From positions 1-64,000 of the forward strand of contig NZ_JACHES010000010.1 of the NCBI RefSeq assembly GCF_014201585.1: 64,000 bases of DNA, written 5' to 3'. Each line of letters begins with the position of its first letter. The first letter of the stretch is position 1. A model generated the notes under the pieces. The model searched no databases. It was not told the origin of the DNA and worked only from the letters and a program-made list of their open reading frames with translations. Shown in pieces: positions 1 through 10,141 of this stretch. The DNA comes from Anoxybacillus tengchongensis. Lineage in GTDB: Bacteria > Bacillota > Bacilli > Bacillales > Anoxybacillaceae. The position numbers were made by a program, and so were the translations under genes.

Positions 1-26
1 TTTTCATCTATTTTGCTTACATATCG

Positions 27-69
27 GACAGGTTCCTGATTATACCAAATCAGGAACCTGTCTTTTTTT
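27..69 (+). terminator. Rho-independent terminator of an upstream gene
   Basis: A perfect 14-bp inverted repeat (27-40 with 49-62) is followed on the plus strand by seven T residues. It should end a plus-strand transcript that enters from before the window. The minus-strand cation-efflux mRNA would also carry the hairpin, but without a good T tract. Confidence 0.85.
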
Positions 70-87
70 CTCCCACAAACATTTTAC

Positions 88-981
88 TCATACTTCATCA
101 TATGGATTCATATGCACCATCACATTATGCACTTGTGGAAGCGATAAAAGCTTTTCTTTTACCCTCTTCCCAATTTCATGTGCCTCTGAAACAGTTAAAT
201 GTGGTGCGACAGCAATTTTTAAATCAACAACGACGTAATGACCGTGTTGGCGTGCAAAAAGGGAATCGATACGTTTAACTTCTGGAAACGAAAGAACAGC
301 TTCGCGCAAATGCACCGTTTCTTCTTCGTGCCACACATGATCAAGTGCATGATGAATCGACTCTGCTCCTAGTTTCCACGCCATTTTTAAAACGAGCAAC
401 GAAACGAATAGCCCTGCAACGGGATCAGCATAAACGAGCCATGGTGCTTGTAAGGTTTCACCTAACATCGCAGCAATAATGCCAATGCATGCTGCAATGG
501 AAGAAAAAACATCCGAACGATGCTCATACGCATTCACAATAATAGCATCGCTTTTAATTTTCTTTCCTAAAGCATACTTGTAGCGAAACATAGCCTCTTT
601 CACAACAATTGACAAAACGACAGCATAGACAGCGAGCATTTTCGGCGGTTCAATGGGTTGAAAAAAAGAAGAAAAAGAAGAAGTACCAATTTCTACTCCG
701 ACGAGAAAAAGTAAAACTGCCACAATAATCGCAGCGATCGATTCCGCCTTCCCATGTCCATAAGGGTGATCATCGTCGGGTGGTTGTTTTGCGACACGCA
801 ACCCGATCCATACAGCAAGCGATCCTGCTACGTCAGAAGCAGAATGTACCGCATCAGCAATCAACGCCTTACTGTTTGCAATCATCCCAATCCATCCTTT
901 GATTACTGCTAAAACAACGTTGCCAACAACGCCAACCATTGCGGCAAATTGAGCTTGTCGAAAGCGCGCTTGTTCATTCAC
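88..981 (-). CDS. Cation diffusion facilitator (CDF) family transporter
   Basis: A 297-residue integral membrane protein of the CDF family, which exports divalent metals (Zn, Fe, Mn, Co) by proton antiport. Six hydrophobic segments lie before about residue 205, followed by a cytoplasmic ferredoxin-like domain ending near HMNPYDEV. Seen motifs: ADAVHSASD in TM2 (H46, D50), DDDHPYGHGK in the TM2-TM3 loop and YEHRSD in TM5. The usual TM5 HxxxD appears here as E153-x3-D157 with H154 next to it, so metal preference cannot be predicted. The start is GTG at 981 behind AAAGGAAG. It is a single gene, separated from secDF by a terminator. Confidence 0.88.
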   Translation of the reverse strand: MNEQARFRQAQFAAMVGVVGNVVLAVIKGWIGMIANSKALIADAVHSASDVAGSLAVWIGLRVAKQPPDDDHPYGHGKAESIAAIIVAVLLFLVGVEIGTSSFSSFFQPIEPPKMLAVYAVVLSIVVKEAMFRYKYALGKKIKSDAIIVNAYEHRSDVFSSIAACIGIIAAMLGETLQAPWLVYADPVAGLFVSLLVLKMAWKLGAESIHHALDHVWHEEETVHLREAVLSFPEVKRIDSLFARQHGHYVVVDLKIAVAPHLTVSEAHEIGKRVKEKLLSLPQVHNVMVHMNPYDEV

Positions 982-1035
982 CCCATTCGCTTCCTTTCCC
1001 TTTTGTTTTTTTTAGTGTATCCTATTCACGCTATG

Positions 1036-1067
1036 AAAAAACGTCGCGGCATGCGCCACGACGTTTA
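1036..1067 (-). terminator. secDF terminator
   Basis: The 8-bp stem AAACGTCG/CGACGTTT (about 1039-1066) has a GC-rich inner part and is followed on the minus strand by a T run. The stem overlaps the secDF stop codon. Confidence 0.8.
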
Positions 1068-3311
1068 TAACTCTGGTTCTGCTTCTAATTGGTCGCGTTT
1101 TTGTTTTCCTTTTTTCAATTGCTTTGCTTTCCAAATGAGCCATAATTGCGCGGCAATAAATAGTGAAGAATATGTGCCGGAAATTAAACCAGCAAGCAAT
1201 GCAAATGAGAAATTACGAATGGCTTCACTGCCGAATAATAAAAGCGCAATGACTGTGAAGACGACCGTTAATACCGTATTGATCGAGCGACCGAACGTTT
1301 GTTGTAATGCTTTGTTGACGATGTCTTTTAAATCGTCGACCGTTTTTACTTTCCGCTTTTTCATTAAATAACGAATGCGATCAAACGTCACGATCGTATC
1401 GTTAATTGAATAACCAACGATCGTTAACACAGCCGCAATAAACGTTAAATCGACTTCTAAACGAGTTAAACTGAAGAAAGCGATGATGAAAAATGCATCA
1501 TGCAATAGCGCAACAATAGCTGCAATTGCCATATACATTTCAAAGCGAACTGTTACATAAATGATGATGCCGATAGAAGCGATGAGTACGGAAATAAACG
1601 CATTACGCGCTAATTCTTTTCCGACTGTCGGCGATACGGTGCTTACGTTCGGCTCTATTCCGTATTTTTCTTTAAAATGTGATTTTAATTGTGAAATTTC
1701 TTTTTGGTCAAGTACCCCAAGAAAACGTACAATGGCCATTTCATTGTTATTGCCAGACAAGACGACATCTTTCGGTTCGAGCTGTAATTGTTTTAACTCT
1801 TGCTTCACTTCTTCTGTTGTCAGTGGTTTTTCGCTCATTAAATCAACGCGCGTACCGCTAGAGAAATCAATCCCTAGATTTAATTTTGCAGTTAGCAATA
1901 ATACAAGCCCGATGGCGAACATTGCTCCTGAAACGATAAAAAATAGCTTACTTCGTTTCACAAAATCGAGACGTGCAAACTTTGTCGGCACATCCGTATC
2001 ATCTGTCACTTTCGCAATATCTAACACATCTTTTGGATTAACGCCAAAATAATGTGGTTTTTTATCAAACACGCGACTTTTCACAAGCAAACCGAGCAAT
2101 ACACGCGTTCCATATACTGCTGTAATAAAGCTCGCTAAAATACTAATAATGAGCATTGTCGCAAACCCTTTAACAGAGCTCGTCCCGTATGCAAACAAAA
2201 CAACACCAGCAATAATCGTTGTAATGTTTGCATCTAAAATGGTACCGAAAGAACCGCGATTTCCGATGCGATATGCTGACATGAGCGATTTGCCAAGCTT
2301 TAACTCATCTTTAATACGCTCGTATGTAATGATGTTTGCATCGACTGCCATACCAACCCCGAGAATGAGTGCTGCAATTCCCGGTAGCGTCAATACTCCG
2401 TTCATCCAATCAAAGACAAGCAAGATGAGATAAATATATACGCTTAATGTAACGACAGCGACAATTCCCGGCAAACGATAAAAAATAAGCATAAACAAAA
2501 AGACGAACGCAATGCCGATGACGCCAGCAAAAATCGTTTTTTGTAACGCTTGTTCACCAAACTGCGCACCGACCGATGTGGAATAAATTTCTTTTAACTC
2601 AACAGGGAGCGCGCCTGCGTTTAATAAATCAGCTAATTGTTTTGCTTCTTCAACAGTGAAATTTCCAACGATCGAAACATCTGTCTGATTGAACACTTCG
2701 TTGACTTGTGCTGCCGAAATAAACTTCGGATGCTCTTTTCCTACTTCTTTTGCGTACGAGTCAACACCTTCGTCGAAATCAAGCCAAATAACAAGCACGT
2801 TGTTTGGTGCCATACTTAATACTTTTTGCGTGACTTCTTTAAACTTATTGGCATCTTTTAATTTAATTGCAACACTTGGTTTTCCTTTATCATCAAACGT
2901 TTGTTTCGCGCCTCCCTCGACAAGGTCGCTCCCATCCATTAATACGTTGTCATGTACGTCGCGAAACGTTAACTTCGCCTCTGTAGATAAAATTTCACGC
3001 GCTTTATTTTGATCCTTCACCCCTGCTAATTGAACGCGAATACGATCGTTCCCTTCTACATCAATGCGCGGTTCGCTCACCCCAAGCACGTTAATGCGTT
3101 TATTTAATGCGCTTACCGTGCTAAGCAACACATCTTTCGTAATTTTTTCTCCTTCTTTTGTCGGCTTCACTTCGTATAAAATTTCAAAGCCACCTTGCAA
3201 GTCTAAACCGAGTTTAATATTTTTTACGATTTTCTCTGCTGTTGTTCCCATCATGCCGCCTAGTAAAACGACAAGAAGGAAAAAAGCAATGATGCGACTA
3301 CGTTTTACCAT
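1065..3311 (-). CDS. secDF: Fused protein translocase subunit SecDF
   Basis: A 748-residue fusion of SecD and SecF, the RND-like accessory subunits that use the proton motive force to help SecYEG-dependent export. An N-terminal membrane anchor is followed by the LGLDLQGG motif typical of SecD, a large extracytoplasmic domain, a first six-TM block with VGMAVDANI, then the SecF half starting near LNLGIDFSSG with its own six-TM block and the GYSINDTIVTFDRIR motif. The fused form is usual in Bacillus. The start ATG follows GAGGAGGA. It lies downstream of comN, as in B. subtilis, but has its own good promoter at 3363-3391. Confidence 0.97.
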   Translation of the reverse strand: MVKRSRIIAFFLLVVLLGGMMGTTAEKIVKNIKLGLDLQGGFEILYEVKPTKEGEKITKDVLLSTVSALNKRINVLGVSEPRIDVEGNDRIRVQLAGVKDQNKAREILSTEAKLTFRDVHDNVLMDGSDLVEGGAKQTFDDKGKPSVAIKLKDANKFKEVTQKVLSMAPNNVLVIWLDFDEGVDSYAKEVGKEHPKFISAAQVNEVFNQTDVSIVGNFTVEEAKQLADLLNAGALPVELKEIYSTSVGAQFGEQALQKTIFAGVIGIAFVFLFMLIFYRLPGIVAVVTLSVYIYLILLVFDWMNGVLTLPGIAALILGVGMAVDANIITYERIKDELKLGKSLMSAYRIGNRGSFGTILDANITTIIAGVVLFAYGTSSVKGFATMLIISILASFITAVYGTRVLLGLLVKSRVFDKKPHYFGVNPKDVLDIAKVTDDTDVPTKFARLDFVKRSKLFFIVSGAMFAIGLVLLLTAKLNLGIDFSSGTRVDLMSEKPLTTEEVKQELKQLQLEPKDVVLSGNNNEMAIVRFLGVLDQKEISQLKSHFKEKYGIEPNVSTVSPTVGKELARNAFISVLIASIGIIIYVTVRFEMYMAIAAIVALLHDAFFIIAFFSLTRLEVDLTFIAAVLTIVGYSINDTIVTFDRIRYLMKKRKVKTVDDLKDIVNKALQQTFGRSINTVLTVVFTVIALLLFGSEAIRNFSFALLAGLISGTYSSLFIAAQLWLIWKAKQLKKGKQKRDQLEAEPEL

Positions 3312-3316
3312 AAAAA

Positions 3317-3345
3317 TCCTCCTCTATTCTGGCGTCTGCCAGAAT
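3317..3345 (-). promoter_or_regulatory. 5'UTR hairpin abutting the secDF ribosome binding site
   Basis: An 8-bp perfect stem ATTCTGGC/GCCAGAAT (3326-3333 with 3338-3345, 4-nt loop) lies in the secDF leader. Its 3' arm on the mRNA touches the Shine-Dalgarno sequence GAGGAGGA (3317-3324). It has no T tract on the minus strand, so it is not a terminator. It could influence translation or mRNA stability; no function is shown. Confidence 0.5.
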
Positions 3346-3362
3346 TTTTACCAACAAAACAA

Positions 3363-3391
3363 ATTATGAATGACAGTACACTTTCTGTCAA
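3363..3391 (-). promoter_or_regulatory. Predicted sigma-A promoter of secDF
   Basis: On the minus strand TTGACA (3386-3391), a 17-bp spacer and CATAAT (3363-3368) make a near-consensus promoter between comN and secDF. The -35 box lies inside an inverted repeat TGACAG/CTGTCA (3371-3376 with 3385-3390), a possible operator or chance. Confidence 0.7.
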
Positions 3392-3406
3392 TTTCCAAAC
3401 GAACGA

Positions 3407-3679
3407 TTAAAACAATTGTTCTAATTCTGAAAGCCCTTCTTCCGTAAACCAACGGTCGTGCTTTTGCTCCTTTTGGACAACATACGCCATATAATCGCTT
3501 GCCCGCAACGATAAAACGTCATTGACAAGCTCAAACAACCGTTTTTCTTCTTTGTTTTTTTTCCATTTTTTCACCATTAAACAATTCCATACATCTTCAA
3601 TCGTTGCTTGCTCGTAACCGAGCAACTTTAACTCATCTACTTTACTTTGTAGTGCTGGCATTAATTGTTCACGGTTCAT
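3407..3679 (-). CDS. comN: Post-transcriptional regulator ComN-like protein
   Basis: A 90-residue soluble, charged, helical protein resembling B. subtilis ComN (YrzD), which controls comEA mRNA localisation and late competence. Its place between secDF and spoVB is the same as in B. subtilis. The reading frame stays open far upstream, across the spoVB start on the other strand, but that part has no coding character. The chosen ATG at 3679 has GGGAG eight bases ahead. An ATG at 3685 is too close to the ribosome binding site. Recognition rests on size, composition and synteny. Confidence 0.8.
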   Translation of the reverse strand: MNREQLMPALQSKVDELKLLGYEQATIEDVWNCLMVKKWKKNKEEKRLFELVNDVLSLRASDYMAYVVQKEQKHDRWFTEEGLSELEQLF

Positions 3680-3770
3680 ATTCATCTCTCCCATTTTGTC
3701 ATGCTTGGCCAACATGTGCATATATTTCATTGTATAAAAGATGACCGCATTTGAGAAGGTAGGGAGGAAC

Positions 3771-5294
3771 ATGTCCAAATTTTTGAAAGGAACGATTATT
3801 TTAATTGTTGCGGGATTGTTGACACGCATACTCGGCTTTATTAATCGCATTGTTGTTGCTCGTCTCATTGGTGAAGAAGGCGTCGGGTTATATATGATGG
3901 CAGTTCCAACACTTGTGTTAGCCATTACGATTACACAGTTCGGCCTCCCTGTCGCTATTTCAAAGCTTGTCGCTGAAGCGGAAGCAGTGGGCGACAGACG
4001 AAAAATAAAAAAAATATTAGTTGTATCCTTATCCATTACAATCGTTTTAAGTATGATCTTTTTCCCAGCCTTACTCGCCACAGCTCCAATAATTTCTAAA
4101 TCGTTATTTACAGATGCGCGCGTTTATTATCCGCTCATTGCCATTGCACCAGTCGTCCCAATTGTCGCTGTGTCTTCCGTTTTACGTGGATATTTTCAAG
4201 GAAGACAGCAAATGAAGCCATATGCGTATTCCCAATTGCTCGAACAGGCAGTGCGCATCACACTTATCGCTGCTTTTACAACCGCTTTTTTGCCATATGG
4301 AATCGAATATGCTGCAGCAGGGGCAATGGTTTCTGCAGTCGTTGGGGAATTTGTATCGCTCGTTTATTTATTCATTACGTTTAAACGAAAAAAGCCGATT
4401 CGCATTCGTTATCGCTTTTTCGCTTACGTAAAAGAAGGAAAGGATACGTTCGTTTCACTCATGCGCATTGCTGTGCCTACACTTGGAAGCCGAATGATTG
4501 GATCAATCGCATGGTTTTTTGAACCGATTGTCGTTGCGCAAAGTTTAGCGCTTGCCGGCATTACTGCCATCCATGCGACAAAACAATACGGGGAGCTTAC
4601 CGGATATGCACTTCCCCTTTTAATGCTTCCTTCATTTATTACATACGCGCTCGCCACTTCACTCGTTCCAGCAATTAGTGAAGCGGCTGCCCAAAAACAA
4701 TATCGTTTAATCGAATATCGCTTACATCAAGCTGTACGGTTATCACTTTTAGCCGGGGGACTATCTATTGTTGTGTTGTACGTGTTGGCAGAAGAGCTGA
4801 TGTATCTTATGTATGGCCCCAATCAAGCAGCAATCTTTATTCAAGCGATGGCCCCGTTTTTCATCTTTTATTACTTGCAAGGTCCACTACAAGCCGTTTT
4901 ACAGGCGCTCGATTTAGCAAAAGAAGCAATGACAAATAGCCTCATCGGTGCTATCGTTAAAACAGCGCTTATTTTTTGGCTCGCCTCCCAACCATCGCTC
5001 GGCATTATGGGTGCTGCGCTAGCCATCACAGTTGGCATAATGATCGTGACACTGTTACATGCGGCAACGATCGTGAAAGCCATTTCGCTTTCTTTGCACG
5101 TAAAATCATACATCGCCCATCTCATCGTCATCGTTTCTGTGGCGACAGTTGGACATTGGATCGTTCCGCTTTTACCATTTTCATTGCTTATCAAAACCAT
5201 TGTCACCATCGCAATCATGACGTTCATATACCTCGTTCTTGCTCAAGCATTTCGTCTAATTGAAAAAGATGAGTTTCGCCAATTGTTTCGATAG
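3771..5294 (+). CDS. spoVB: Stage V sporulation protein B, polysaccharide flippase family
   Basis: A 507-residue polytopic membrane protein with about 14 hydrophobic segments, of the MOP/MviN-like flippase superfamily. SpoVB is needed for spore cortex synthesis in B. subtilis and is thought to move lipid-linked peptidoglycan precursor across the mother-cell side membrane. The N-terminus KGTIILIVAGLLTRILGF and the GYFQGRQQMKPYAYSQ segment are typical. Start ATG 3771 is preceded by AGGGAGG at 3761-3767. The gene is divergent from comN, and its stop codon directly abuts the stop of the convergent DUF421 gene. Confidence 0.95.
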   Translation: MSKFLKGTIILIVAGLLTRILGFINRIVVARLIGEEGVGLYMMAVPTLVLAITITQFGLPVAISKLVAEAEAVGDRRKIKKILVVSLSITIVLSMIFFPALLATAPIISKSLFTDARVYYPLIAIAPVVPIVAVSSVLRGYFQGRQQMKPYAYSQLLEQAVRITLIAAFTTAFLPYGIEYAAAGAMVSAVVGEFVSLVYLFITFKRKKPIRIRYRFFAYVKEGKDTFVSLMRIAVPTLGSRMIGSIAWFFEPIVVAQSLALAGITAIHATKQYGELTGYALPLLMLPSFITYALATSLVPAISEAAAQKQYRLIEYRLHQAVRLSLLAGGLSIVVLYVLAEELMYLMYGPNQAAIFIQAMAPFFIFYYLQGPLQAVLQALDLAKEAMTNSLIGAIVKTALIFWLASQPSLGIMGAALAITVGIMIVTLLHAATIVKAISLSLHVKSYIAHLIVIVSVATVGHWIVPLLPFSLLIKTIVTIAIMTFIYLVLAQAFRLIEKDEFRQLFR

Positions 5295-5942
5295 TCACTC
5301 ATCTTTTTCGTCAATATAAAACGTTCCATTTTCATATGTACAATACGAAATGTCGTCCATTCGCTCATATCCGCGTTTTTTTAGTTGTTTAATTAACCAT
5401 GCGCTCGTTTGGTTGATGAGAGCTAAATGCTCTTCTTGAATGACACCGTCTTTAATAAGCGGTAACGCTAAAGACGGTGTTTTCTTTTTTCCTTTTTCTT
5501 TTTCAAATACGGACAGTTTACCAGATGGCTCTAAAATGGCAAACTCGACATCCGCAATGTTTTTAATATTTTTTTCTCGCAATTGAATAAGCAAATCGTC
5601 AAAGTTGTATCGTTGTTTTCGCATCGCTTTTTCATCAATTTTTCCGTTGTTGATAATGATCGTCGGTGACCCATCAACGAGACGACGAAACATTTCGCTT
5701 TTTAAAGAAAAATATGCAAAAGCAATTTGGGCGATCGTTAATACAATCATCGGCACGATCGTGTGAAAAATCGAGTCTTTTGGCTGTTCAATCGCAATGA
5801 CTGCCATTTCCCCAATCATGATAAAAACAACTAAATCTAAAATGCTCAACTCACCAATTTCTCTTTTCCCCATCACACGGAAAATAAATAAAATCACCCC
5901 ATACAATAATAACGTTCGTAAAATAATCGTTACGTACTCCAC
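5295..5942 (-). CDS. yrbG: DUF421 (YetF/YrbG-like) membrane protein
   Basis: A 215-residue protein with three N-terminal membrane segments (about residues 5-80) followed by a cytoplasmic DUF421 domain containing VDGSPTIIINNGKID and a C-terminal extension. YrbG lies at this position in B. subtilis. Members of the family (YetF, YdfS) have been linked to spore germination in Bacillus, but the molecular role is unclear. The gene is convergent with spoVB with no bases between the two stop codons and no terminator visible in between. Confidence 0.88.
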   Translation of the reverse strand: MEYVTIILRTLLLYGVILFIFRVMGKREIGELSILDLVVFIMIGEMAVIAIEQPKDSIFHTIVPMIVLTIAQIAFAYFSLKSEMFRRLVDGSPTIIINNGKIDEKAMRKQRYNFDDLLIQLREKNIKNIADVEFAILEPSGKLSVFEKEKGKKKTPSLALPLIKDGVIQEEHLALINQTSAWLIKQLKKRGYERMDDISYCTYENGTFYIDEKDE

Positions 5943-6032
5943 ATTAATCCCCCCTCATTTGTTGTACGTTTTTATTCTAAACAAATGGACGACCGAATAT
6001 GTTTGTACTAAATGCAGGAAGGAGGGTTACGA

Positions 6033-6407
6033 ATGATTCGTGCTATTTTTCATGGGGTCATAACGATTTTTATAAGCGCTATCCTATGTAGCTTTATATT
6101 TGCTGTTTTGTTGAAGTTGACAAGTTATGATGAAACATCGTTGCAATGGGTCATGCACGTTCTCGCATTTTTATCCTTGTTTTTTGGTGGGTTTATTGCA
6201 GGTGGGAAAGGAAAAACGCGCGGCTGGATGCTTGGCGGGGCGACAAGCGCCATGTTTACAACGATTATTTTTTTATTTCAATTTCTCGGTATGGATCAAG
6301 CGTTTTCGCTCAAACAGTGGGGATACCATGCAGCGTTTCTTGTCACAGCCATCATCGGTGGGATGATCGGTGTCAACGTAGCGACATCTCGTTCACGGAG
6401 CGCATAA
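6033..6407 (+). CDS. yrzE: TIGR04086-type small membrane protein (YrzE-like)
   Basis: A 124-residue protein made almost entirely of four hydrophobic segments with glycine-rich turns (FFGGFIAGGKGKTRGWMLGG). It matches YrzE of B. subtilis in size and position between yrbG and yajC. Function is unknown. The start is ATG 6033 after GGAGGG; an ATG at 6012 overlaps the ribosome binding site and was not chosen. Confidence 0.8.
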   Translation: MIRAIFHGVITIFISAILCSFIFAVLLKLTSYDETSLQWVMHVLAFLSLFFGGFIAGGKGKTRGWMLGGATSAMFTTIIFLFQFLGMDQAFSLKQWGYHAAFLVTAIIGGMIGVNVATSRSRSA

Positions 6408-6440
6408 AAATAAGACAGGCAACAAACCTGTCTTATTTTT
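6406..6440. terminator. Bidirectional terminator between yrzE and yajC
   Basis: AAAATAAGACAGG pairs with CCTGTCTTATTTT around a 7-base loop, with A/T tracts on both sides. It serves the convergent genes yrzE (+) and yajC (-). Confidence 0.88.
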
Positions 6441-6696
6441 CATTCACGACTTCGCGAATCGCCGCACGATCGTATGTAAGACGCGAACCGTCACCAGCGC
6501 GAATGACGACTGTATTTTCATCAAGCGAGTCGATGATACCATGCAATCCGCCAATCGTAATGACTTTGTCTCCTTTTTGCAAGTTCGCCTGCATTTGTTG
6601 AACAGCCTTTTGGCGTTTTTGTTGCGGGCGGATCAGCAAAAAGTAAAAAATCGCAAAGAATAAAATAAGTGGTAGTAAGCTCGCTACAGTTTCCAT
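6433..6696 (-). CDS. yajC: Preprotein translocase subunit YajC
   Basis: An 87-residue protein with one N-terminal membrane segment (about 6-22), the motif RPQQKRQK directly after it and a small cytoplasmic domain with the GDKVITIGGLHG signature. YajC associates with SecDF in the Sec export machinery. It is the last gene of the queA-tgt-yajC unit. Start ATG has AAAGGGGTG upstream. Confidence 0.95.
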   Translation of the reverse strand: METVASLLPLILFFAIFYFLLIRPQQKRQKAVQQMQANLQKGDKVITIGGLHGIIDSLDENTVVIRAGDGSRLTYDRAAIREVVNEK

Positions 6697-6710
6697 ATTT
6701 TCACCCCTTT

Positions 6711-7865
<1,155 letters not shown>

Positions 7866-7870
7866 TCAAT

Positions 7871-8902
7871 CTATATAATGAGCATCGCATCACCAAAGCT
7901 AAAAAATCGGTAACGCTCTTTTACTGCTTCTTCGTAAGCGCGCAATACATGCTCTCGCCCAGCTAACGCACTAACAAGCATAATGAGCGTCGACTTTGGC
8001 AAATGGAAATTTGTAATCATTCCGTCAATGGCACGAAACGTATAGCCCGGATAAATAAAAATGTCCGTCCAGCCGCTTTCAGCAACAAACGTTCCATCGT
8101 GACGAGATGCGATCGTCTCCAATGTGCGTGTTGAAGTCGTCCCAACAGCGATAATGCGTCCGCCTTTTGCTTTTACATCGTTCAGCAATTGCGCAGTGCC
8201 TTCTGACATTTGATAAAACTCTGCATGCATATCATGTTCTTCAATGTTTTCTACGTTGACCGGACGAAACGTTCCTAATCCGACGTGCAACGTAATAAAG
8301 GCAAGATGCACCCCTTTTTTCCGTACATCTTCAAGAAGTTGTTCTGTAAAATGTAACCCTGCTGTCGGAGCCGCAGCTGAGCCTGCTTCACGTGCATAAA
8401 CAGTTTGATATCTTTCGCGGTCATGAAGCTGTGCTTTAATGTACGGAGGAAGCGGCATTTCGCCAAGCGACTCAAGTACTTCAAGAAAAATGCCATCATA
8501 TGAAAACGAAAGAATGCGTCCACCATGTTCTAGCTCGGCTACACATGTTGCACGTAAACGACCATCACCAAATGAAAGCGTCGTTCCGATTTTCACGCGC
8601 TTCGCTGGCTTGACAAGCGTCTCCCATTGATCGCCATCGAGCTGTTTTAATAAGAGCACTTCAATATGTGCCCCTGTTCCTTCTTTTTCTCCATACAGAC
8701 GAGCTGGCAATACACGCGTATCGTTTAAAACAAGGCAATCGCCTTCTTTCAAATAAGATAAAATGGAACGAAATGTTGGCTCATGCGTTACTTCGCCTGT
8801 TCTTTTATCGAGCACCATGAGACGTGACGCTTCTCGATTTGGAAGCGGGGTTTGGGCAATGAGTTCTTCCGGCAAATAAAAATCAAATAAATCGACTTTC
8901 AT
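7871..8902 (-). CDS. queA: S-adenosylmethionine:tRNA ribosyltransferase-isomerase
   Basis: A 343-residue enzyme that transfers and isomerises the ribose of SAM onto preQ1-tRNA to give epoxyqueuosine. The N-terminus [15 protein letters not shown], the [11 protein letters not shown] motif, [17 protein letters not shown] and the C-terminal [20 protein letters not shown] are family hallmarks. The ATG at 8902 follows GAAAGGA. The 24-residue upstream extension overlaps yrzS and is rejected. Directly upstream of tgt. Confidence 0.97.
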   Translation of the reverse strand: MKVDLFDFYLPEELIAQTPLPNREASRLMVLDKRTGEVTHEPTFRSILSYLKEGDCLVLNDTRVLPARLYGEKEGTGAHIEVLLLKQLDGDQWETLVKPAKRVKIGTTLSFGDGRLRATCVAELEHGGRILSFSYDGIFLEVLESLGEMPLPPYIKAQLHDRERYQTVYAREAGSAAAPTAGLHFTEQLLEDVRKKGVHLAFITLHVGLGTFRPVNVENIEEHDMHAEFYQMSEGTAQLLNDVKAKGGRIIAVGTTSTRTLETIASRHDGTFVAESGWTDIFIYPGYTFRAIDGMITNFHLPKSTLIMLVSALAGREHVLRAYEEAVKERYRFFSFGDAMLII

Positions 8903-8927
8903 ATCCACGTTCCTTTCTTTAATTCCA

Positions 8928-9134
8928 TCAACGAAAACGACCAATGATATAAAAAATAAGCGATAAAACGACACTTAAAATAATTGATGTCATGATCGGG
9001 AAATAAAATGTTGCATTTTCTTTTTTAATGACGATGTCTCCTGGCAAACGTCCAATTTTAATAAATTGCATCAAAAAACCGACAATGATAAGAACGACAC
9101 CAATAAGCATGATTGTTTTTGGTAAGTTCGTCAT
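8928..9134 (-). CDS. yrzS: DUF2905 small membrane protein
   Basis: A 68-residue protein with two hydrophobic helices (about 6-25 and 46-66) joined by the [19 protein letters not shown] loop typical of DUF2905. Function is unknown. Its start ATG overlaps the ruvB stop codon as ATGA (9131-9134), implying translational coupling. It sits between ruvB and queA as in B. subtilis. Confidence 0.85.
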   Translation of the reverse strand: MTNLPKTIMLIGVVLIIVGFLMQFIKIGRLPGDIVIKKENATFYFPIMTSIILSVVLSLIFYIIGRFR

Positions 9135-10132
9135 TGCGGCACCTCCAAACCGAAATGATTATATGCAAGCGGTGTAACGATTCGTCCACGCGGTGTGCGT
9201 TGTAAAAAGCCGATTTGTAACAAATACGGTTCATATACATCTTCAATCGTTTGCGCCTCTTCTCCAATCGTTGCTGCAATCGTTTCTAATCCGACTGGTC
9301 CACCGCGGAATTTTTCCATCATGCTTTTTAGTAGTTTATGGTCAAGATGGTCTAATCCTAAACGATCAACTTGCAATTGCTCGAGCGCCTCATTTGCTAA
9401 AAGAAACGTAATCGTCCCATCACCGCGCACTTGAGCAAAATCGCGTACACGTCGCAACAATCGGTTCGCGATACGCGGTGTACCTCGTGAACGACGTGCA
9501 ATTTCAAACGCTGCTTCTTCCTCGATTTCTACCGCAAAAATGTGCGCCGTTCGTTTCACAATGTGCGCGAGCTCATCAGAAGTATAATATTCTAAACGAC
9601 TTAACACACCAAAACGATCACGAAGCGGAGCAGAGAGTGCGCCAGATCTTGTTGTTGCCCCTACGAGCGTAAATGGCGGCAAATCGAGACGGACAGAGCG
9701 AGCAGCCGGTCCTTTGCCGATGACAATATCTAAACAAAAGTCCTCCATTGCTGGATACAATACTTCCTCCACTGCTCGCGGCAAACGATGTATTTCATCA
9801 ATAAATAGTACATCACCAGGCTCAAGCGTTGTTAAAATGGCAGCTAGATCCCCAGGGCGCTCAATCGCTGGTCCGGCTGTTGTACGCAATTGTACACCCA
9901 TTTCATTTGCAATAATAGCGGCAAGCGTCGTTTTTCCAAGCCCCGGCGGCCCATACAACAACACATGATCAAGCGTCTCTCCGCGCATTTTCGCTGCTTC
10001 AATAAATACGGTTAAGTTTTCTTTTACTTTTTGTTGTCCAATATATTCCCGTAACTGTTTTGGGCGAAGACTGTATTCAAGCGATGCATCATCATAGTCA
10101 GCTGCGCTTGAAATGAGACGCTCTTCCATCAT
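9131..10132 (-). CDS. ruvB: Holliday junction branch migration ATPase RuvB
   Basis: A 333-residue AAA+ motor that drives branch migration with RuvA. Visible: [12 protein letters not shown] near the N-terminus, Walker [12 protein letters not shown], Walker [10 protein letters not shown], sensor motif [18 protein letters not shown] and a C-terminal winged helix ending with [13 protein letters not shown]. The start has GGGGG eight bases upstream. It overlaps yrzS by 4 bp and lies 9 bp after ruvA. Confidence 0.98.
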   Translation of the reverse strand: MMEERLISSAADYDDASLEYSLRPKQLREYIGQQKVKENLTVFIEAAKMRGETLDHVLLYGPPGLGKTTLAAIIANEMGVQLRTTAGPAIERPGDLAAILTTLEPGDVLFIDEIHRLPRAVEEVLYPAMEDFCLDIVIGKGPAARSVRLDLPPFTLVGATTRSGALSAPLRDRFGVLSRLEYYTSDELAHIVKRTAHIFAVEIEEEAAFEIARRSRGTPRIANRLLRRVRDFAQVRGDGTITFLLANEALEQLQVDRLGLDHLDHKLLKSMMEKFRGGPVGLETIAATIGEEAQTIEDVYEPYLLQIGFLQRTPRGRIVTPLAYNHFGLEVPQ

Positions 10133-10141
10133 GCATCCCCC

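Noticed and set aside
949-1371. Plus-strand open frame of 140 codons across the secDF 3' end
   Set aside because: Antisense to secDF, crosses its terminator, no ribosome binding site and no recognisable protein.
3680-4081. Long N-terminal extension of comN
   Set aside because: It is the mirror of the spoVB start on the opposite strand. The Shine-Dalgarno sequence and family length place the start at 3679.
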